Assembly: GCA_020161365.1 (NCBI GenBank) | Contig: JAIUNU010000012.1 | Span: 86,578-150,577, forward strand | Direction of reading: 5' to 3' | DNA: 64,000 bases | Origin: Pseudomonadota bacterium | GTDB lineage: Bacteria; Pseudomonadota; Alphaproteobacteria; Caulobacterales; Caulobacteraceae | Shown: in pieces, positions 1-13,109 of the stretch | How the letters are laid out: each line of letters opens with the position of its first letter | Numbering within the stretch: position 1 is the stretch's first letter | Position numbers and translations under genes: made by a program | Notes under the pieces: model-generated | What the model was told of the DNA's origin: nothing | The model's input: the letters and a program-made list of their open reading frames with translations, nothing else | The model's database searches: none

Positions 1-1123
1 GGGTGTTGCCGACGATGTCGATGCGATCGACATAGACGCGCGGTCCTTCGCGGACCTGGAACACCACGTCGACCGTCTTGGTCTCGCGGTTGGGCACGTA
101 GCGCGGGCGCACGTCCACGAAAGCGAAGCCCGCCGCGCCGGCGGCGAAGGTCAGGGCGTCGGTCGCCTGTTCGATGCGCTCGTCTTCGTAGAGCTGCCCC
201 GTGCGAACCGGCAGGATCTGCGCCAGCAACGCGCCGTCCAGCTTCTTCAGCTCGGTTTCGACGGTGATCTTGCCGAACTTGTACTTGGGCCCTTCCTCGA
301 CGGTGTAGGTGACCGCGAAGCCATTCTTGTCCGGAGCCAGTTCGGCCACCGAAGAGATCACCCGGAAATCAAAGAAGCCACGGTTGCGGTAATGCTTCCG
401 CAGTTGCTCCCGGTCGTATTCGATCCGGTCCGGATCGTAGTTGTCGTTGCTGGTCAGGATCTTGTACCAGCGGCTTTCCTTGGTGACGATCACGTCACGC
501 AGGTCGTTGTCCGAGAACTCGGAATTGCCGAGGAAGTTGATCCCGAGGACGCCGCTCTTGGCGCCTTCGCTGATTTCAAACACCAGGTCGACGCGCTTTT
601 GCGGCAGTTCGACCACCTTAGGCGTCACGGTCGCCGAGATACGGCCCGACCGGCGATAGAGTTCGATGATGCGCTGAACATCGGCCTGGACCTTGGCGCG
701 CGTGAAGATGCCGCGCGGGCGGATCTGCACTTCGTCTTTCAGCTTGTCTTCCTTGAGGGACGAATTCCCTTCGAAGACCACCTGGTTGATGATCGGATTT
801 TCGACGACCTTCACGACCAGGTCACCGCCGAGCATTTCGATCTTCACGTCAGCAAAGAGATCGGTGCGCGCCAGCGTCTTCAGCGCCAGGTCGAGGCGTT
901 GCGAGTCGACGGTGTCACCCGGTTGGATCGGCAGATAGGACAGCACGGTGCCCTGCTCGATACGCTCGTTACCCTGCACCAGAATGCGCTGAACCACGCC
1001 CGTCTGGGTGGCCTGAGCAAAGGCCTGATGCGGAGCCACCAGGGCCGTCGAGCCGAGAAGCAGCGCCATACCCGTGGCGAACGCGGCGCTTTGGGCGCGA
1101 AGTTTGTTCATGTGACCAATCAT
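1..1123 (-). CDS. bamA: Outer membrane protein assembly factor BamA, N-terminal part (runs off left edge)
   Basis: About 374 N-terminal residues are present; the beta-barrel half lies beyond the left edge. BamA is the central subunit of the BAM complex, which folds and inserts beta-barrel proteins in the outer membrane. A signal peptide follows MNKLRAQS and ends near AFAQA. After it come successive POTRA domains, seen as repeated beta-alpha-alpha-beta patterns such as RILVQGNERIEQGTVLSYLP and VVFEGNSSLKEDKLKDEV. ATGs occur at 1123 and 1111 in frame; the second gives the tidier signal peptide, and neither has a strong ribosome site. It lies 17 bp downstream of rseP, the usual alphaproteobacterial order, so it is probably co-transcribed. 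Confidence 0.93.
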   Translation of the reverse strand, partial: MIGHMNKLRAQSAAFATGMALLLGSTALVAPHQAFAQATQTGVVQRILVQGNERIEQGTVLSYLPIQPGDTVDSQRLDLALKTLARTDLFADVKIEMLGGDLVVKVVENPIINQVVFEGNSSLKEDKLKDEVQIRPRGIFTRAKVQADVQRIIELYRRSGRISATVTPKVVELPQKRVDLVFEISEGAKSGVLGINFLGNSEFSDNDLRDVIVTKESRWYKILTSNDNYDPDRIEYDREQLRKHYRNRGFFDFRVISSVAELAPDKNGFAVTYTVEEGPKYKFGKITVETELKKLDGALLAQILPVRTGQLYEDERIEQATDALTFAAGAAGFAFVDVRPRYVPNRETKTVDVVFQVREGPRVYVDRIDIVGNT

Positions 1124-1140
1124 GGACGGAGGACGGACGT

Positions 1141-2337
1141 TCACGTGAACAGTCCGCCGATGAATTTGAACACGTCGTAGCGGTTTAGGTCGTTCCACGC
1201 CGCGAACAGCATGAAACCCAGGATCAAGGCAAGCCCTGCGCGGAAACCTGCGGCCTGGAACTCGGCCCGCAGAGGCCGCTTGGCGACGGCTTCGTAGGCG
1301 TACATCAACAGATGGCCACCATCGAGAACCGGGATCGGCAACAGGTTCATGAAGCCGATGCTGACCGACAGGCTCGCGATCAGCCAGAATTGCGAATAGA
1401 GCAGCCCAATCACCAAGGCCTTGCCATTGGGCGCCTGCTCGACGACGCCGTTCGTCACCGCGCCAGCGGTGTGGCCGATGCCGATGATCCCGCTGATCTG
1501 GTCAGCGGGCAGTTGGCCCATCAACAGCCGGCCGAGATAAAAGCCGATGGTCCGGATCATGTCCCAGACCTCGACGGTTGCGTCGGGGATGGCGCTGAGG
1601 AGCGACGAGCGTTCGAAACGCCCGCCGGGCGCGCTACGCAGGCCGAGTTCGCCAACCTTCACCCGGCCGCTGATTTCGTTCTGACGCTCCACGAGGCGCG
1701 GCGTCGCGGTGAGGTGCACGGTGCGTCCATCCCGCTCGACCGCGAAGTCGATGGGCATGTTCGCCCGGAGCGCCACATAGCCCTGAATGTCCTGGAAGGA
1801 CCGAATGCGACGGTCATCCGCCTTGACGATCACGTCGCCGGGCTTGAAGCCTGCAACGGCGGCCGGCGTCCCGGCGACAACCTCACCAACGGCGGTTGAG
1901 GTCTTCTGCGCACCGAACGCCACAAGGATCACGGCAAAAACGAGGATCGCCAGCACGAAGTTCGCCAGTGGTCCCGCGACGGCGATGAATGCCCGTTGCC
2001 AGACGGGTTTGAAATGGAAGTAGCGGTTGACCGCATCATCGCCCTCGCGACGACTGATCTCCCGCCGCATCGCGTCGAGGTCGTTCTGATCGGGAACGCT
2101 CGCAGCGTTCTCATCGCCAGCGAAACGAACATAGCCCCCAAGAGGCAGGGCGGCGATGCACCATTCTACGCCGGTCTTGTCCCGCCAGGAGATGAGCGGC
2201 GCCCCGAAACCGATGGAGAAGCGGTCGATCGCCACGCCACAGGCGCGCGCCGCCCAGAAGTGTCCGAGCTCGTGCACCGTCACCACGACGGACAGCACGA
2301 ACACCAAAGACACAAGCATGATCAGAAAGCCGATCAT
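1141..2337 (-). CDS. rseP: Site-2 zinc metalloprotease RseP/MmpA
   Basis: 398 residues. An intramembrane protease of the inner membrane that cleaves transmembrane segments after a first site-1 cut. The zinc motif HELGH is at residues 22-26 in the first membrane helix, a PDZ domain follows (GTPAAVAGFKPGDVIV, about 150-200), and the second catalytic motif NLLPIPVLDGGH lies near the C-terminus. The open frame extends further upstream, but ATG 2337 has GGAGAG about 12 bases before it and gives the standard N-terminus. In Caulobacter this family member is known as MmpA, which degrades the polarity factor PodJ after its periplasmic truncation (family knowledge). It sits between dxr and bamA in the conserved operon. 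Confidence 0.95.
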   Translation of the reverse strand: MIGFLIMLVSLVFVLSVVVTVHELGHFWAARACGVAIDRFSIGFGAPLISWRDKTGVEWCIAALPLGGYVRFAGDENAASVPDQNDLDAMRREISRREGDDAVNRYFHFKPVWQRAFIAVAGPLANFVLAILVFAVILVAFGAQKTSTAVGEVVAGTPAAVAGFKPGDVIVKADDRRIRSFQDIQGYVALRANMPIDFAVERDGRTVHLTATPRLVERQNEISGRVKVGELGLRSAPGGRFERSSLLSAIPDATVEVWDMIRTIGFYLGRLLMGQLPADQISGIIGIGHTAGAVTNGVVEQAPNGKALVIGLLYSQFWLIASLSVSIGFMNLLPIPVLDGGHLLMYAYEAVAKRPLRAEFQAAGFRAGLALILGFMLFAAWNDLNRYDVFKFIGGLFT

Positions 2338-2359
2338 CGCGCGAAAATACTCTCCCCGG

Positions 2360-3559
2360 TCAGGCCCGCAGACGCTTCTGCGTGACAACCTCGGCCGCAA
2401 TGCGGCGAGCGGAGGCGTCGATCCACATGGCGTTCTCGACGGCCTCGTTTTCTACGACGGCGAGATCGCCCAAGCTGTTCATGCGCTCAAGGGTCCCCGC
2501 CACCGCGGCGGCAATATCGAGAAACCCGATACGCCGGTCAAGGAAGGCCGCAACGGCGACCTCATTGGCGGCGTTCATGGCCGCCGGCGCGCCGCAGCCC
2601 AACCGCAGCGCTTCGCGAGCGATCTCGATCGCGGGGAAGCGCTCAAGGTCCGGCGATTCGAAGGTCAGCTGTCCATAGGCGGCGAGATCCAAACGTGGCG
2701 CCGGCCAGGGCAAGCGATCCGGCCATGAGAAGGCGCAGGCGATCGGCGACCGCATGTCCGGCGGCCCCAATTGGGCCAGGGTCGAGCCGTCGACATACTC
2801 GACCAAGCTGTGAATGACGGACTGCGGATGGATCACGACGTCGATGCGCTCTTCCGGCGTTCCGAACAGGTAGGACGCCTCGATCATCTCAAGGCCCTTG
2901 TTCATCATCGTCGCGGAATCGACCGAAATCTTGGCGCCCATCGACCAATTGGGGTGCGCAATAGCCTGCTCAGGCGTGGCCCGCGCCATGGCCGGCTTGT
3001 CCCAAGTCCTGAAGGGCCCTCCAGACGCGGTCAGGATCAGGCGGGAGACTCGCTCGACGCAGGCTGGCTGCAACACCTGAAAGATCGCCGAATGTTCGGA
3101 GTCGACAGGGATCACCGCGCCCCCGGCAGCCTTGGCGATCGCCAGAAGCGCTGGCCCTGCGCAGACGAGGCTCTCCTTGTTCGCCAGCGCGATCACTGCG
3201 CCGGTGCGCGCGGCCGCGACTGTGGGCGCAAGACCCGCCGCGCCTACAATGGCGGACATCACCCAGTCCGCTCCCATGGCGGCGGCCTCGCGGACGGCTT
3301 CGGCGCCCGCAGCCGCCTGAACCCCTGTCCCGGCCAGGCCCAACCGTAAGTCCTCAAGTCGAGAGGCGTCTTCGATCACCGCGACCGTTGGTCGCCAGCG
3401 GCGGGCCTGTGCGATCAGTCGTTCGACATTGCGTCCAGCGGTGAGGGCGAGGATCTCAACCGGCGCGCCGGATTCCTCAAACAGGCTCAGGGTCGAAAGG
3501 CCGATCGATCCGGTCGAGCCCAGCACCACCACCTTGCGCGGCGAGCTCAATGCGCCCAT
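2360..3559 (-). CDS. dxr: 1-deoxy-D-xylulose 5-phosphate reductoisomerase
   Basis: 399 residues, normal length. Catalyses the NADPH-dependent rearrangement and reduction of DXP to 2-C-methyl-D-erythritol 4-phosphate, the committed step of the MEP isoprenoid pathway. The N-terminal nucleotide-binding motif [11 protein letters not shown], the central NKESLVCAG and the metal/substrate motif DSEHSAIFQ are visible. The start overlaps the end of cdsA by 13 bases, so translation is probably coupled. With uppS and cdsA in the same operon it links isoprenoid supply to carrier-lipid and phospholipid synthesis. Confidence 0.97.
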   Translation of the reverse strand: MGALSSPRKVVVLGSTGSIGLSTLSLFEESGAPVEILALTAGRNVERLIAQARRWRPTVAVIEDASRLEDLRLGLAGTGVQAAAGAEAVREAAAMGADWVMSAIVGAAGLAPTVAAARTGAVIALANKESLVCAGPALLAIAKAAGGAVIPVDSEHSAIFQVLQPACVERVSRLILTASGGPFRTWDKPAMARATPEQAIAHPNWSMGAKISVDSATMMNKGLEMIEASYLFGTPEERIDVVIHPQSVIHSLVEYVDGSTLAQLGPPDMRSPIACAFSWPDRLPWPAPRLDLAAYGQLTFESPDLERFPAIEIAREALRLGCGAPAAMNAANEVAVAAFLDRRIGFLDIAAAVAGTLERMNSLGDLAVVENEAVENAMWIDASARRIAAEVVTQKRLRA

Positions 3560-4374
3560 CCGACATAATCGACCAGCCTTACGGCCGCGATGACGATGGC
3601 CGCGAACATCAGCCCGTCGACACGGTCGAGCAGGCCGCCATGCCCGGGGATGAGGTCGCCGCTGTCCTTGACGCCGAACCGGCGCTTCAGCATCGACTCC
3701 CAGAGGTCACCGGCCATGGTCGCCAAACCGCCGAGCAGGCCGATCAAAGCCGCGACCGGCCAGATGAGCTTCAGGTCCGCCAGCCAGGCCACAACCACGG
3801 CGCCGATCGTGGCGGCCGCAAGCCCGCCGACGAAGCCTGACCAGGTCTTGTTCGGCGAAATTCGGGGCCACAGCTTCGGACCCTTGAAAATGCTTCCGGC
3901 GACATAGGCGAAGATGTCCGCGAACCACGTCACCACAAAGAGCAGAAGGGTCCAGCCAAGGCCGTCGCTCAAAGATCGCACCCAAACCAGAGCGATCACC
4001 GCCGGCGCGATATAGACCACGCCATAGGCCGCGTCCGCGCGTCGCTCGACCGCGCCGCGCGCGATCAAGCCGGCCAGGAATGAGCCGGCCAGCACGACGG
4101 CCCAGGCGACGAGGAAGGCTTGCAGAAAGGCGGCGATCACCGCCAGGGCGCAGAACACGCCGACCACGGCGCCCACTGCGTTGGGCGCCTTGGGAGCGCT
4201 GATCTTCCCCCATTCGCGCGCCAGCAGAGCAACGCAGACAAGGGATAGGGCCATGAACCAGTAACCGCCGAGCCAGACGGCGGCCACGACGGTGGGAACG
4301 AGCACGGTCGCCGAGACCACGCGCGTCCGCAGATTGCCCCAGTTGAAGCGCTTAGCCGGCGACGGCGACGTCAT
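3547..4374 (-). CDS. cdsA: Phosphatidate cytidylyltransferase
   Basis: 275 residues from the chosen start. An integral membrane enzyme that makes CDP-diacylglycerol from phosphatidic acid and CTP, the precursor of all major phospholipids. It has several hydrophobic helices, and the family signature is seen near the C-terminus ([20 protein letters not shown]). ATG 4374 is chosen over the longer frame because GGAGGGG lies about 9 bases upstream; it overlaps the end of uppS by 23 bases. Part of the uppS-cdsA-dxr-rseP-bamA operon. Confidence 0.95.
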   Translation of the reverse strand: MTSPSPAKRFNWGNLRTRVVSATVLVPTVVAAVWLGGYWFMALSLVCVALLAREWGKISAPKAPNAVGAVVGVFCALAVIAAFLQAFLVAWAVVLAGSFLAGLIARGAVERRADAAYGVVYIAPAVIALVWVRSLSDGLGWTLLLFVVTWFADIFAYVAGSIFKGPKLWPRISPNKTWSGFVGGLAAATIGAVVVAWLADLKLIWPVAALIGLLGGLATMAGDLWESMLKRRFGVKDSGDLIPGHGGLLDRVDGLMFAAIVIAAVRLVDYVGWAH

Positions 4375-5164
4375 CGGCCGCGACCCCTCCATAACGGCGG
4401 TCCCGCCCACGATACTCAGCGATAGCCGCCGCAAGCGCTTCGGGACCATAGTCGGGCCAGAGAACGTCCTGGAAAACCAACTCGGCGTAGGCGCAGTCCC
4501 ACAGCAGGAAGTTGGAGAGGCGACGTTCGCCGCTCGTGCGAACGATCAGGTCCGGCGGGGGCGCGGCGACCGTCGAAAGCAGGCCCTCGAAAACGTCCTC
4601 ATTCAACTCCGAGGCCTTGGCTTCGCCGCGCTCGACGCGCTCGGCGAAGGCGCGGGCCGCGTCGGTGATATCGGCGCGACCGCCATAGTTGAAAGCAACC
4701 TGCAGAACGAACTCGGAGTTCTGAGCCGTCCGGCGCTCGGCGCGCTCGATCACCTCGGCGATGTCGGCGGATAGACCCGAACGACGACCGACGATACGCA
4801 CGCGAACACCCGCCTTGGCCAACCGCTCAAGGTCAGACTCGACGTACGCCTTAAGCAGTCCCATCAACTCGGAGACTTCTTGAGCCGGCCTCCGCCAATT
4901 CTCGGTCGAGAAACCGAAAACCGTCAGCACACCGACATTCTGACTCTGAGCGCCCTCGACGGTGCGCTTGAGGGCGTTCACGCCGGCGCGATGCCCCAGC
5001 ACGCGCGGAAGGCCCTGCCGCTTCGCCCAGCGTCCGTTGCCATCCATGATAATGGCCACGTGCAGACGCGCCTCGGACTCTGGCCTTTCGGCGCGGCCCA
5101 AACCGTTCTGCGGACCGGTGGTCGCCGGCATTCGCTCCAACCTTCCCTCGTCGCTCCCCATCAA
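4352..5164 (-). CDS. uppS: Isoprenyl transferase (undecaprenyl diphosphate synthase)
   Basis: 270 residues. Condenses isopentenyl diphosphate units onto farnesyl diphosphate to give the C55 carrier lipid used for peptidoglycan and polysaccharide export. The catalytic Asp motif IIMDGNGRWAKRQ, the STENWRRP segment and the C-terminal substrate-binding DLIVRTSGERRLSNFLLWD are all present. About 33 residues precede the conserved core, so a shorter start at ATG 5131 is also possible. It lies 17 bp downstream of frr. Confidence 0.96.
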   Translation of the reverse strand: MMGSDEGRLERMPATTGPQNGLGRAERPESEARLHVAIIMDGNGRWAKRQGLPRVLGHRAGVNALKRTVEGAQSQNVGVLTVFGFSTENWRRPAQEVSELMGLLKAYVESDLERLAKAGVRVRIVGRRSGLSADIAEVIERAERRTAQNSEFVLQVAFNYGGRADITDAARAFAERVERGEAKASELNEDVFEGLLSTVAAPPPDLIVRTSGERRLSNFLLWDCAYAELVFQDVLWPDYGPEALAAAIAEYRGRDRRYGGVAADDVAVAG

Positions 5165-5181
5165 ACTCGCGAGGCGGGCGA

Positions 5182-5748
5182 TTAGACCTGCATGATCTCT
5201 TGTTCCTTGATTTTCAAGGCCTCGTCGATGCGCTTGATGGCGTCATCGGTGATCTTCTGGACCTCGTTTTCCATCTTCTTGCGCTCGTCCTCGGCGATCG
5301 CGCCATCCTTCTCGGCCTTCTTGAGGTCGTCGTTGGCGTCGCGGCGGACGTTACGTACAGCGATCTTTTGCTGCTCGGCGTACTTGCCGGCGATCTTCTG
5401 GAGGTCCTTGCGACGCTCCTCGGTCAGCGGCGGAATCGGAATCCGCAAATTCTGACCTTCGACGACGGGGTTGAGGCCCAGACCCGAGGCGCGGATCGCC
5501 TTTTCGACCGAGACGACGACGCCACGGTCCCAGACGCTGACACTGATCTGGCGCGGCTCGGGCACGCTGACCGAAGCCACCGCGTTCAGCGGGGTCGTGG
5601 AGCCGTAGGCCTCGACCATCACCTGATCGAGCAGGCTGGCCGAGGCGCGACCGGTGCGCAGGCTGGCGAACTCTTCCTTCAAGGCGGCGATGGTCTTGTC
5701 CATGCGATCGCGGTAGCGCGACAGGACGGGTTTTTCGGCGGCGGCCAT
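5182..5748 (-). CDS. frr: Ribosome recycling factor
   Basis: 188 residues, typical RRF length. With EF-G it splits post-termination ribosomes into subunits. The family pattern is clear: an N-terminal helix with [20 protein letters not shown], a central beta domain ([16 protein letters not shown]) and a long charged C-terminal helix. It starts 24 bp after the pyrH stop codon, with an AGGAGAG-type ribosome site just upstream (bases 5754-5760). The pyrH-frr pair is nearly universal in bacteria. Confidence 0.97.
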   Translation of the reverse strand: MAAAEKPVLSRYRDRMDKTIAALKEEFASLRTGRASASLLDQVMVEAYGSTTPLNAVASVSVPEPRQISVSVWDRGVVVSVEKAIRASGLGLNPVVEGQNLRIPIPPLTEERRKDLQKIAGKYAEQQKIAVRNVRRDANDDLKKAEKDGAIAEDERKKMENEVQKITDDAIKRIDEALKIKEQEIMQV

Positions 5749-5772
5749 GTGGCTCTCCTCGCTAGAAGTGAA

Positions 5773-6513
5773 TCAGGCAGCGCGGTCTTCAGCGACCACG
5801 GTGTGCGTCCCCTCGCCTCGCAGGACGGTCAGCAGGTTGCCGCGCCCCTTGATGGAGAAGACCACGATCGGAATATTGCTGTCGCGCATCAGCGCCACGG
5901 CCGAGGCGTCCATGACCCGCAGATCCTTGGCCAGCACGTCCATATAGGTCAGGCGGTCATAGCGTTCGGCCTTGGGATCCTTCTTGGGATCCGCGGTGTA
6001 GACCCCATCGACACTCGTACCCTTGAACAGAGCGTCGCAGTCCATCTCGGCCGCGCGGAGCGCCGCAGCGGTGTCGGTGGTGAAGTACGGGTTGCCGGTG
6101 CCAGCCGCGAAGATCACCACGCGCCCCTTCTCCAGGTGGCGCTGGGCGCGGCGGCGGATATAGGGCTCGCAGACCGTGGCCATCGGAATCGCCGATTGCA
6201 CGCGGGTCTGGACGCCGATGCGTTCCAGCGCGTCCTGCATGGCCAGAGCGTTCATCACCGTGGCCAGCATGCCCATGTAGTCGGCGCTGGATCGCTCCAT
6301 GCCCTTGGCCGCTCCAGCCATGCCGCGGAAGATGTTGCCGCCGCCGATGACAAGGCACAGCTCGACCCCCGACTTGACGATTTCCGCCACGTCCTCGGCG
6401 ACCGATTGAACCGTGTTGGTGTCGATCCCGTACGGCGTATCGCCCATCAGGACCTCGCCGGACACCTTCAGCAGGATGCGGCGATATTTCTGGGGCGCGC
6501 TGGTATCGGACAT
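5773..6513 (-). CDS. pyrH: Uridylate kinase (UMP kinase)
   Basis: 246 residues. A hexameric amino-acid-kinase-fold enzyme that phosphorylates UMP to UDP, often inhibited by UTP. The phosphate-binding KVSGEVLMG (residues about 16-24), GGGNIFRG and the substrate segment [17 protein letters not shown] are visible. It is the first gene of the pyrH-frr-uppS-cdsA-dxr-rseP-bamA unit. A candidate promoter and an inverted repeat lie in the 177 bp that separate it from the tsf terminator. Confidence 0.97.
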   Translation of the reverse strand: MSDTSAPQKYRRILLKVSGEVLMGDTPYGIDTNTVQSVAEDVAEIVKSGVELCLVIGGGNIFRGMAGAAKGMERSSADYMGMLATVMNALAMQDALERIGVQTRVQSAIPMATVCEPYIRRRAQRHLEKGRVVIFAAGTGNPYFTTDTAAALRAAEMDCDALFKGTSVDGVYTADPKKDPKAERYDRLTYMDVLAKDLRVMDASAVALMRDSNIPIVVFSIKGRGNLLTVLRGEGTHTVVAEDRAA

Positions 6514-6554
6514 GGGACCGCTATTCCTGAGTCGTCGGCACGCACATTACGTGC

Positions 6555-6584
6555 GTTCTACAGAAGTGGGATGGATTTTGCCAA
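6555..6584 (-). promoter_or_regulatory. Candidate pyrH promoter
   Basis: On the minus strand TTGGCAA (6584-6578) and TGTAGAAC (6562-6555) are separated by 15 bases and resemble the Caulobacter housekeeping consensus TTGACG / GCTANAWC. An inverted repeat, ACGCAC/GTGCGT (6540-6545 and 6551-6556), lies just downstream in the presumed leader. The position fits transcription of pyrH, whose start codon is about 40 bases further on. Confidence 0.4.
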
Positions 6585-6614
6585 CCAAGGCGCGCACGCC
6601 GGATGGCGGACATG

Positions 6615-6650
6615 AAAAGGGCGCGGCGCGCGTCGAACGCGCCGCGCCCT
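6615..6650 (-). terminator. Rho-independent terminator of rpsB-tsf
   Basis: Perfect 13-bp GC-rich stem (6618-6630 with 6638-6650) and a 7-base loop, followed on the minus strand by TTTT. It lies 41 bases after the tsf stop codon. Confidence 0.9.
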
Positions 6651-6690
6651 CAGTCTTGATCCGGCGTCATGCGACGCCGGCGATCGATCT

Positions 6691-7629
6691 TTAGGCCTGA
6701 CCGGTCATCGAGGCGACTTCGGCCGCGAAATCGTCTTGCTTCTTCTCGACGCCTTCGCCCAAGGCAAGACGCGTGAAGCCCTTCACGGCGACCGGGGCGC
6801 CGAGGGTCTTGGCCGCTTCAGCAACCAGTTGCTCGACGGTCTGATCCGGGTTCATGACGAAGGCTTGCTTCAGCAGCACGACTTCTTCCAGGAACTTGCG
6901 GATACGGCCTTCGATCATCTTCTCGACGACGGCGGCGGGCTTGCCCGACTCCAGCGCCTGCTCGGTGAACACGGCCTTTTCACGCTCGATGGCGGCCGGG
7001 TCCAGATCGTCCGGCGACAGCGAGAGCGGCGAGGTCGCGGCGACGTGCATCGCGATCTTGCGGCCCAGTTCGCGCAGAGCGGCCTTGTCGCCGGTCGACT
7101 CGACGGCCACCAGCACGCCGATGCGGCCGAGGTCCGGCGCAGTGGCGTTGTGGATGTACGAGGCGACGACGCCATTTTCGACCGACCACTTGGCGGCGCG
7201 GCGAACCATCATGTTCTCGCCGATCGTGGCGATCAGGTTGGTCAGGTGGTCCTGAACGGTCTCGCCGCCGGCCAGCTTGGCGGCGGTGATCGCATCGACC
7301 GAACCGTCGGTGCCGAGCGCAGCGCCGGCGATCTGACGGGCGGCGCCCTGGAACAGGTCGTTACGCGACACGAAGTCGGTTTCGGCGTTCACTTCGACGG
7401 CGGTGGCGGTTTCGCCAGCGCCTTGTTCGGCGGTGGCGATGGCCACCAGGCCTTCGGCGGCGGCGCGGTCAGCCTTCTTGGCGGCCTTGGACAGACCCTT
7501 GGCGCGCAGCCAGTCGATGGACGCTTCGATGTCGCCGTTGTTTTCAGCCAGCGCCTTCTTGCAGTCCATCATGCCGACGCCGGACTTTTCGCGCAGTTCC
7601 TTGACGAGCGCGGCGGTGATCTCAGCCAT
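6691..7629 (-). CDS. tsf: Translation elongation factor Ts
   Basis: 312 residues. The guanine-nucleotide exchange factor for EF-Tu. The N-terminal UBA-like region contains [19 protein letters not shown] sequence (visible as [20 protein letters not shown]). The core contains AAEGLVAI and [13 protein letters not shown], the segment that contacts EF-Tu. It lies 150 bp downstream of rpsB in the same direction; the gap holds a small hairpin that may set the S2:EF-Ts ratio. Confidence 0.97.
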   Translation of the reverse strand: MAEITAALVKELREKSGVGMMDCKKALAENNGDIEASIDWLRAKGLSKAAKKADRAAAEGLVAIATAEQGAGETATAVEVNAETDFVSRNDLFQGAARQIAGAALGTDGSVDAITAAKLAGGETVQDHLTNLIATIGENMMVRRAAKWSVENGVVASYIHNATAPDLGRIGVLVAVESTGDKAALRELGRKIAMHVAATSPLSLSPDDLDPAAIEREKAVFTEQALESGKPAAVVEKMIEGRIRKFLEEVVLLKQAFVMNPDQTVEQLVAEAAKTLGAPVAVKGFTRLALGEGVEKKQDDFAAEVASMTGQA

Positions 7630-7692
7630 CGAAAATCTCCAGATTCAAACGGTTGGCGACTGGGCTTGTTAGCCCGCCAAATCGATAAAGAG

Positions 7693-7722
7693 TTGGGACC
7701 GGACTACTTAGCCCGGTCCCAT
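7693..7722 (-). terminator. Hairpin between rpsB and tsf (possible attenuator)
   Basis: Stem GGGACCGG/CCGGTCCC (7695-7702 with 7713-7720, plus one A-T pair) with a 10-base loop. The sequence downstream on the minus strand is only moderately T-rich, so this is more likely a partial terminator or processing site than a full stop. Confidence 0.4.
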
Positions 7723-7779
7723 GTCAGGGTCGCGACGGTCCCGCGCCGGGCGGTCGCCCAGCTAGGGACACGCGAGAAA

Positions 7780-8586
7780 TCAGCCTTCAGCCGATTCCGG
7801 AGCCGCTTCGGCGGCCGGAGCTTCCGGAGCCAGTTCGCGGGCCAGGGCCGGCTCGACCGGGGCCACGGCGGCGCCCAGGTCGACGCCCGAAGCGGCTTGA
7901 CCGGCGGCCAGACCGTCGAGGACGGCGTCGGCGATCAGATCGCAGTACAGTTGCAGGGCGCGGGCGGCGTCGTCGTTACCCGGGATCGGGTAGGTGATGC
8001 CGTCCGGATCGCAGTTGGTGTCGAGGATGGCGACGACCGGGATGTTCAGCTTGCGGGCTTCCAGGATCGCGATCGCTTCCTTGTTGGTGTCGATCACGAA
8101 CATGATGTCGGGGATGCCGCCCATGTCCTTGATGCCGCCCAGCGACAGTTCCAGCTTGTCGCGCTCGCGGGTCAGCTGCAGCAGTTCCTTCTTGGAACGG
8201 CCTTGGGCTTCGCCGGCCAGGACGCCTTCCAGCTCGCGCAGACGAGCGATCGAGCCCGAGACGGTGCGCCAGTTGGTCAGGGTGCCGCCGAGCCAGCGGT
8301 GGTTGACGTAATACTGGGCGCAGCGCTTGGCGGCCGTGGCGACCGGGTCGCTGGCCTGGCGCTTGGTACCGACGAACAGCACGCGGCCGCCGGCGGCGGC
8401 GACCTCACGGACCTTCACCAGGGCTTGGTGCAGGAGCGGGATCGTCTGCGACAGGTCGATGATGTGGATGTTCGAGCGCGAACCGAAGATGTAGCGGTCC
8501 ATCTTCGGGTTCCAGCGGTGCGTCTGGTGACCGAAGTGGGCGCCGGCTTCCAGGAGCTGACGCATGGAGAATTCGGGAAGAGCCAT
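7780..8586 (-). CDS. rpsB: 30S ribosomal protein S2
   Basis: 268 residues from ATG 8586 ([20 protein letters not shown], the standard S2 N-terminus). The upstream extension of the frame is leader, not protein. S2 binds the 30S head-body junction late in assembly. Conserved segments seen include [25 protein letters not shown] and [23 protein letters not shown]. The C-terminus ends in an Ala/Glu-rich acidic tail of about 40 residues, longer than in E. coli. It is followed by tsf, the universal pairing, and preceded by a promoter and a structured 5' leader. Confidence 0.97.
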   Translation of the reverse strand: MALPEFSMRQLLEAGAHFGHQTHRWNPKMDRYIFGSRSNIHIIDLSQTIPLLHQALVKVREVAAAGGRVLFVGTKRQASDPVATAAKRCAQYYVNHRWLGGTLTNWRTVSGSIARLRELEGVLAGEAQGRSKKELLQLTRERDKLELSLGGIKDMGGIPDIMFVIDTNKEAIAILEARKLNIPVVAILDTNCDPDGITYPIPGNDDAARALQLYCDLIADAVLDGLAAGQAASGVDLGAAVAPVEPALARELAPEAPAAEAAPESAEG

Positions 8587-8621
8587 CGGGCCTTTATCCT
8601 TTTTCCGGTTGAACCTCCGTG

Positions 8622-8717
8622 GACACCCCCGCTCCAGACCATTCTGGACCGGGACCGGAACGGCGACGCCGGGATGTCTCCCCGGTGCGGCCGAACGTCC
8701 ACGTGTGGAATGGCCGC
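8622..8717 (-). promoter_or_regulatory. Structured rpsB 5' leader (candidate S2 autoregulatory element)
   Basis: On the minus strand two stems can form in the leader. The first is GCGGCC/GGCCGC (8712-8717 with 8687-8692) enclosing TCCA/TGGA. The second is a two-tier structure in which GACATCCC (8678-8671) pairs with GGGGTGTC (8629-8622), one G-U pair included, around a TCCAGA/TCTGGA hairpin (8648-8643 with 8638-8633). The elements end 36 bases before the start codon. S2 is known to repress its own operon in other bacteria; that these stems are the target is inference. Confidence 0.4.
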
Positions 8718-8718
8718 G

Positions 8719-8747
8719 CAAATAGTCGCTACCGAACGAAAAGGCAA
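8719..8747 (-). promoter_or_regulatory. Candidate rpsB promoter
   Basis: Minus strand TTGCCT (8747-8742), a 17-base spacer and TATTTG (8724-8719). The predicted start near 8712 would place the first leader stem at the 5' end of the transcript. Confidence 0.35.
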
Positions 8748-8850
8748 GCCCGCACATCGCGCCCTGACGGGTGAAATATGTTCGCCTTGGATATGTGGCG
8801 CTCGGTCTCTGCTGTCGTCATAGCCATCAAGAGCCCGAGCAGGCCCGCCC

Positions 8851-8859
8851 TTATCCACA
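8851..8859 (+). promoter_or_regulatory. Consensus DnaA box
   Basis: TTATCCACA, a perfect match to the high-affinity DnaA binding sequence, in the divergent region between rpsB and the HAD phosphatase gene. No other boxes lie close by, so this is not an origin; a regulatory or chance site is possible. The rest of the rpsB-HAD gap (8748-8925) shows no gene. Confidence 0.4.
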
Positions 8860-8925
8860 GGGCTGGAGCGCGCTGTCGCAAATCCTCCATGCGACCGTGG
8901 CTCATTGGAACCGGTGGTACGGGGA

Positions 8926-9582
8926 ATGGTGATGCTCGCGGTTTTCGATATGGACGGCACGTTGCTGAACGGCGACTCCACAGCGATGTGGCTGTGGGCG
9001 CGCGCGAAGCGATCGCCGCTGCGGATGCTCGCCACCCTGGCTGTCGCGCCGTTGGCCTTGCCGATGGTGGCCCTCCCCTCCACCCGCCGTGCCGGAGCCT
9101 CGATGCTGCTCTGGATCTCGACAGTGGGTCTGTCTGAACAGCAGCTCTTTGCGTCCTGCGATGAGTTCGCCCGAGCGCTGATCGAGAAACGCAGCGGCCT
9201 ATCGTGGAAGCCGCAAGCGCTCGCCACGCTGGACAGCCACGCCGCCGCTGGCGACCGCGTGGTTGTGGTCACCGCCGCCCCATTGTGCTTGGCGAACGCC
9301 CTGCTCCGCACCTTGGACCGGCGCGTGGAAGTTCTGGGCACCTCGCTGAAACCGGGGCTCGGCGGCTGGATCGCCAACATTCACTGCCGCAATCAGCGCA
9401 AGTGCCAAGCGCTGGCCGAGGCCGGTCACGGCGCTCGTTGGGCCTATGCCTATACCGACAGCCTCGACGACCTGCCGATCCTGCGGGCCGCCGATAAGCC
9501 TGTCATCGTCAAGGGCGGCAAGACGGCCGAGCGAAGGCTGCTCCGCGCCGGGTTGCTCAACGGACGAGCCGCAGCGTGGTGA
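8926..9582 (+). CDS. HAD-IB family phosphatase (CicA/SerB-like)
   Basis: 218 residues. A haloacid dehalogenase-type hydrolase: motif I FDMDGTLLNGDST (residues about 6-18) supplies the Asp nucleophile, motif II is VVVTAAP, and motif IV is YTDSLDDLPIL. The helical cap between motifs I and II suggests a small phosphorylated metabolite such as phosphoserine or a phospholipid head group, but the substrate cannot be read from sequence. ATGs at 8926 and 8932 are both possible; GGGGA just upstream favours 8932 or 8926 over the longer frame at 8905. It is paralogous to cicA at 46.7 kb. It is convergent with dnaE, with 59 bp between the stop codons. Confidence 0.85.
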   Translation: MVMLAVFDMDGTLLNGDSTAMWLWARAKRSPLRMLATLAVAPLALPMVALPSTRRAGASMLLWISTVGLSEQQLFASCDEFARALIEKRSGLSWKPQALATLDSHAAAGDRVVVVTAAPLCLANALLRTLDRRVEVLGTSLKPGLGGWIANIHCRNQRKCQALAEAGHGARWAYAYTDSLDDLPILRAADKPVIVKGGKTAERRLLRAGLLNGRAAAW

Positions 9583-9641
9583 CGCTACGCCGATCAATCA
9601 GGCCTGCGTACGACGACCGACCAGGGCGCAGGAATATAATC

Positions 9642-13073
<3,432 letters not shown>

Positions 13074-13109
13074 GACCGACCTCCGCTTAGATCATCGCCA
13101 CGCGGCGAC

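Noticed and set aside
8587..8757. N-terminal extension of rpsB to 8757
   Set aside because: The added residues are not S2-like, and the ATG at 8586 begins the conserved protein with an AAAGG ribosome site; the extension is leader.
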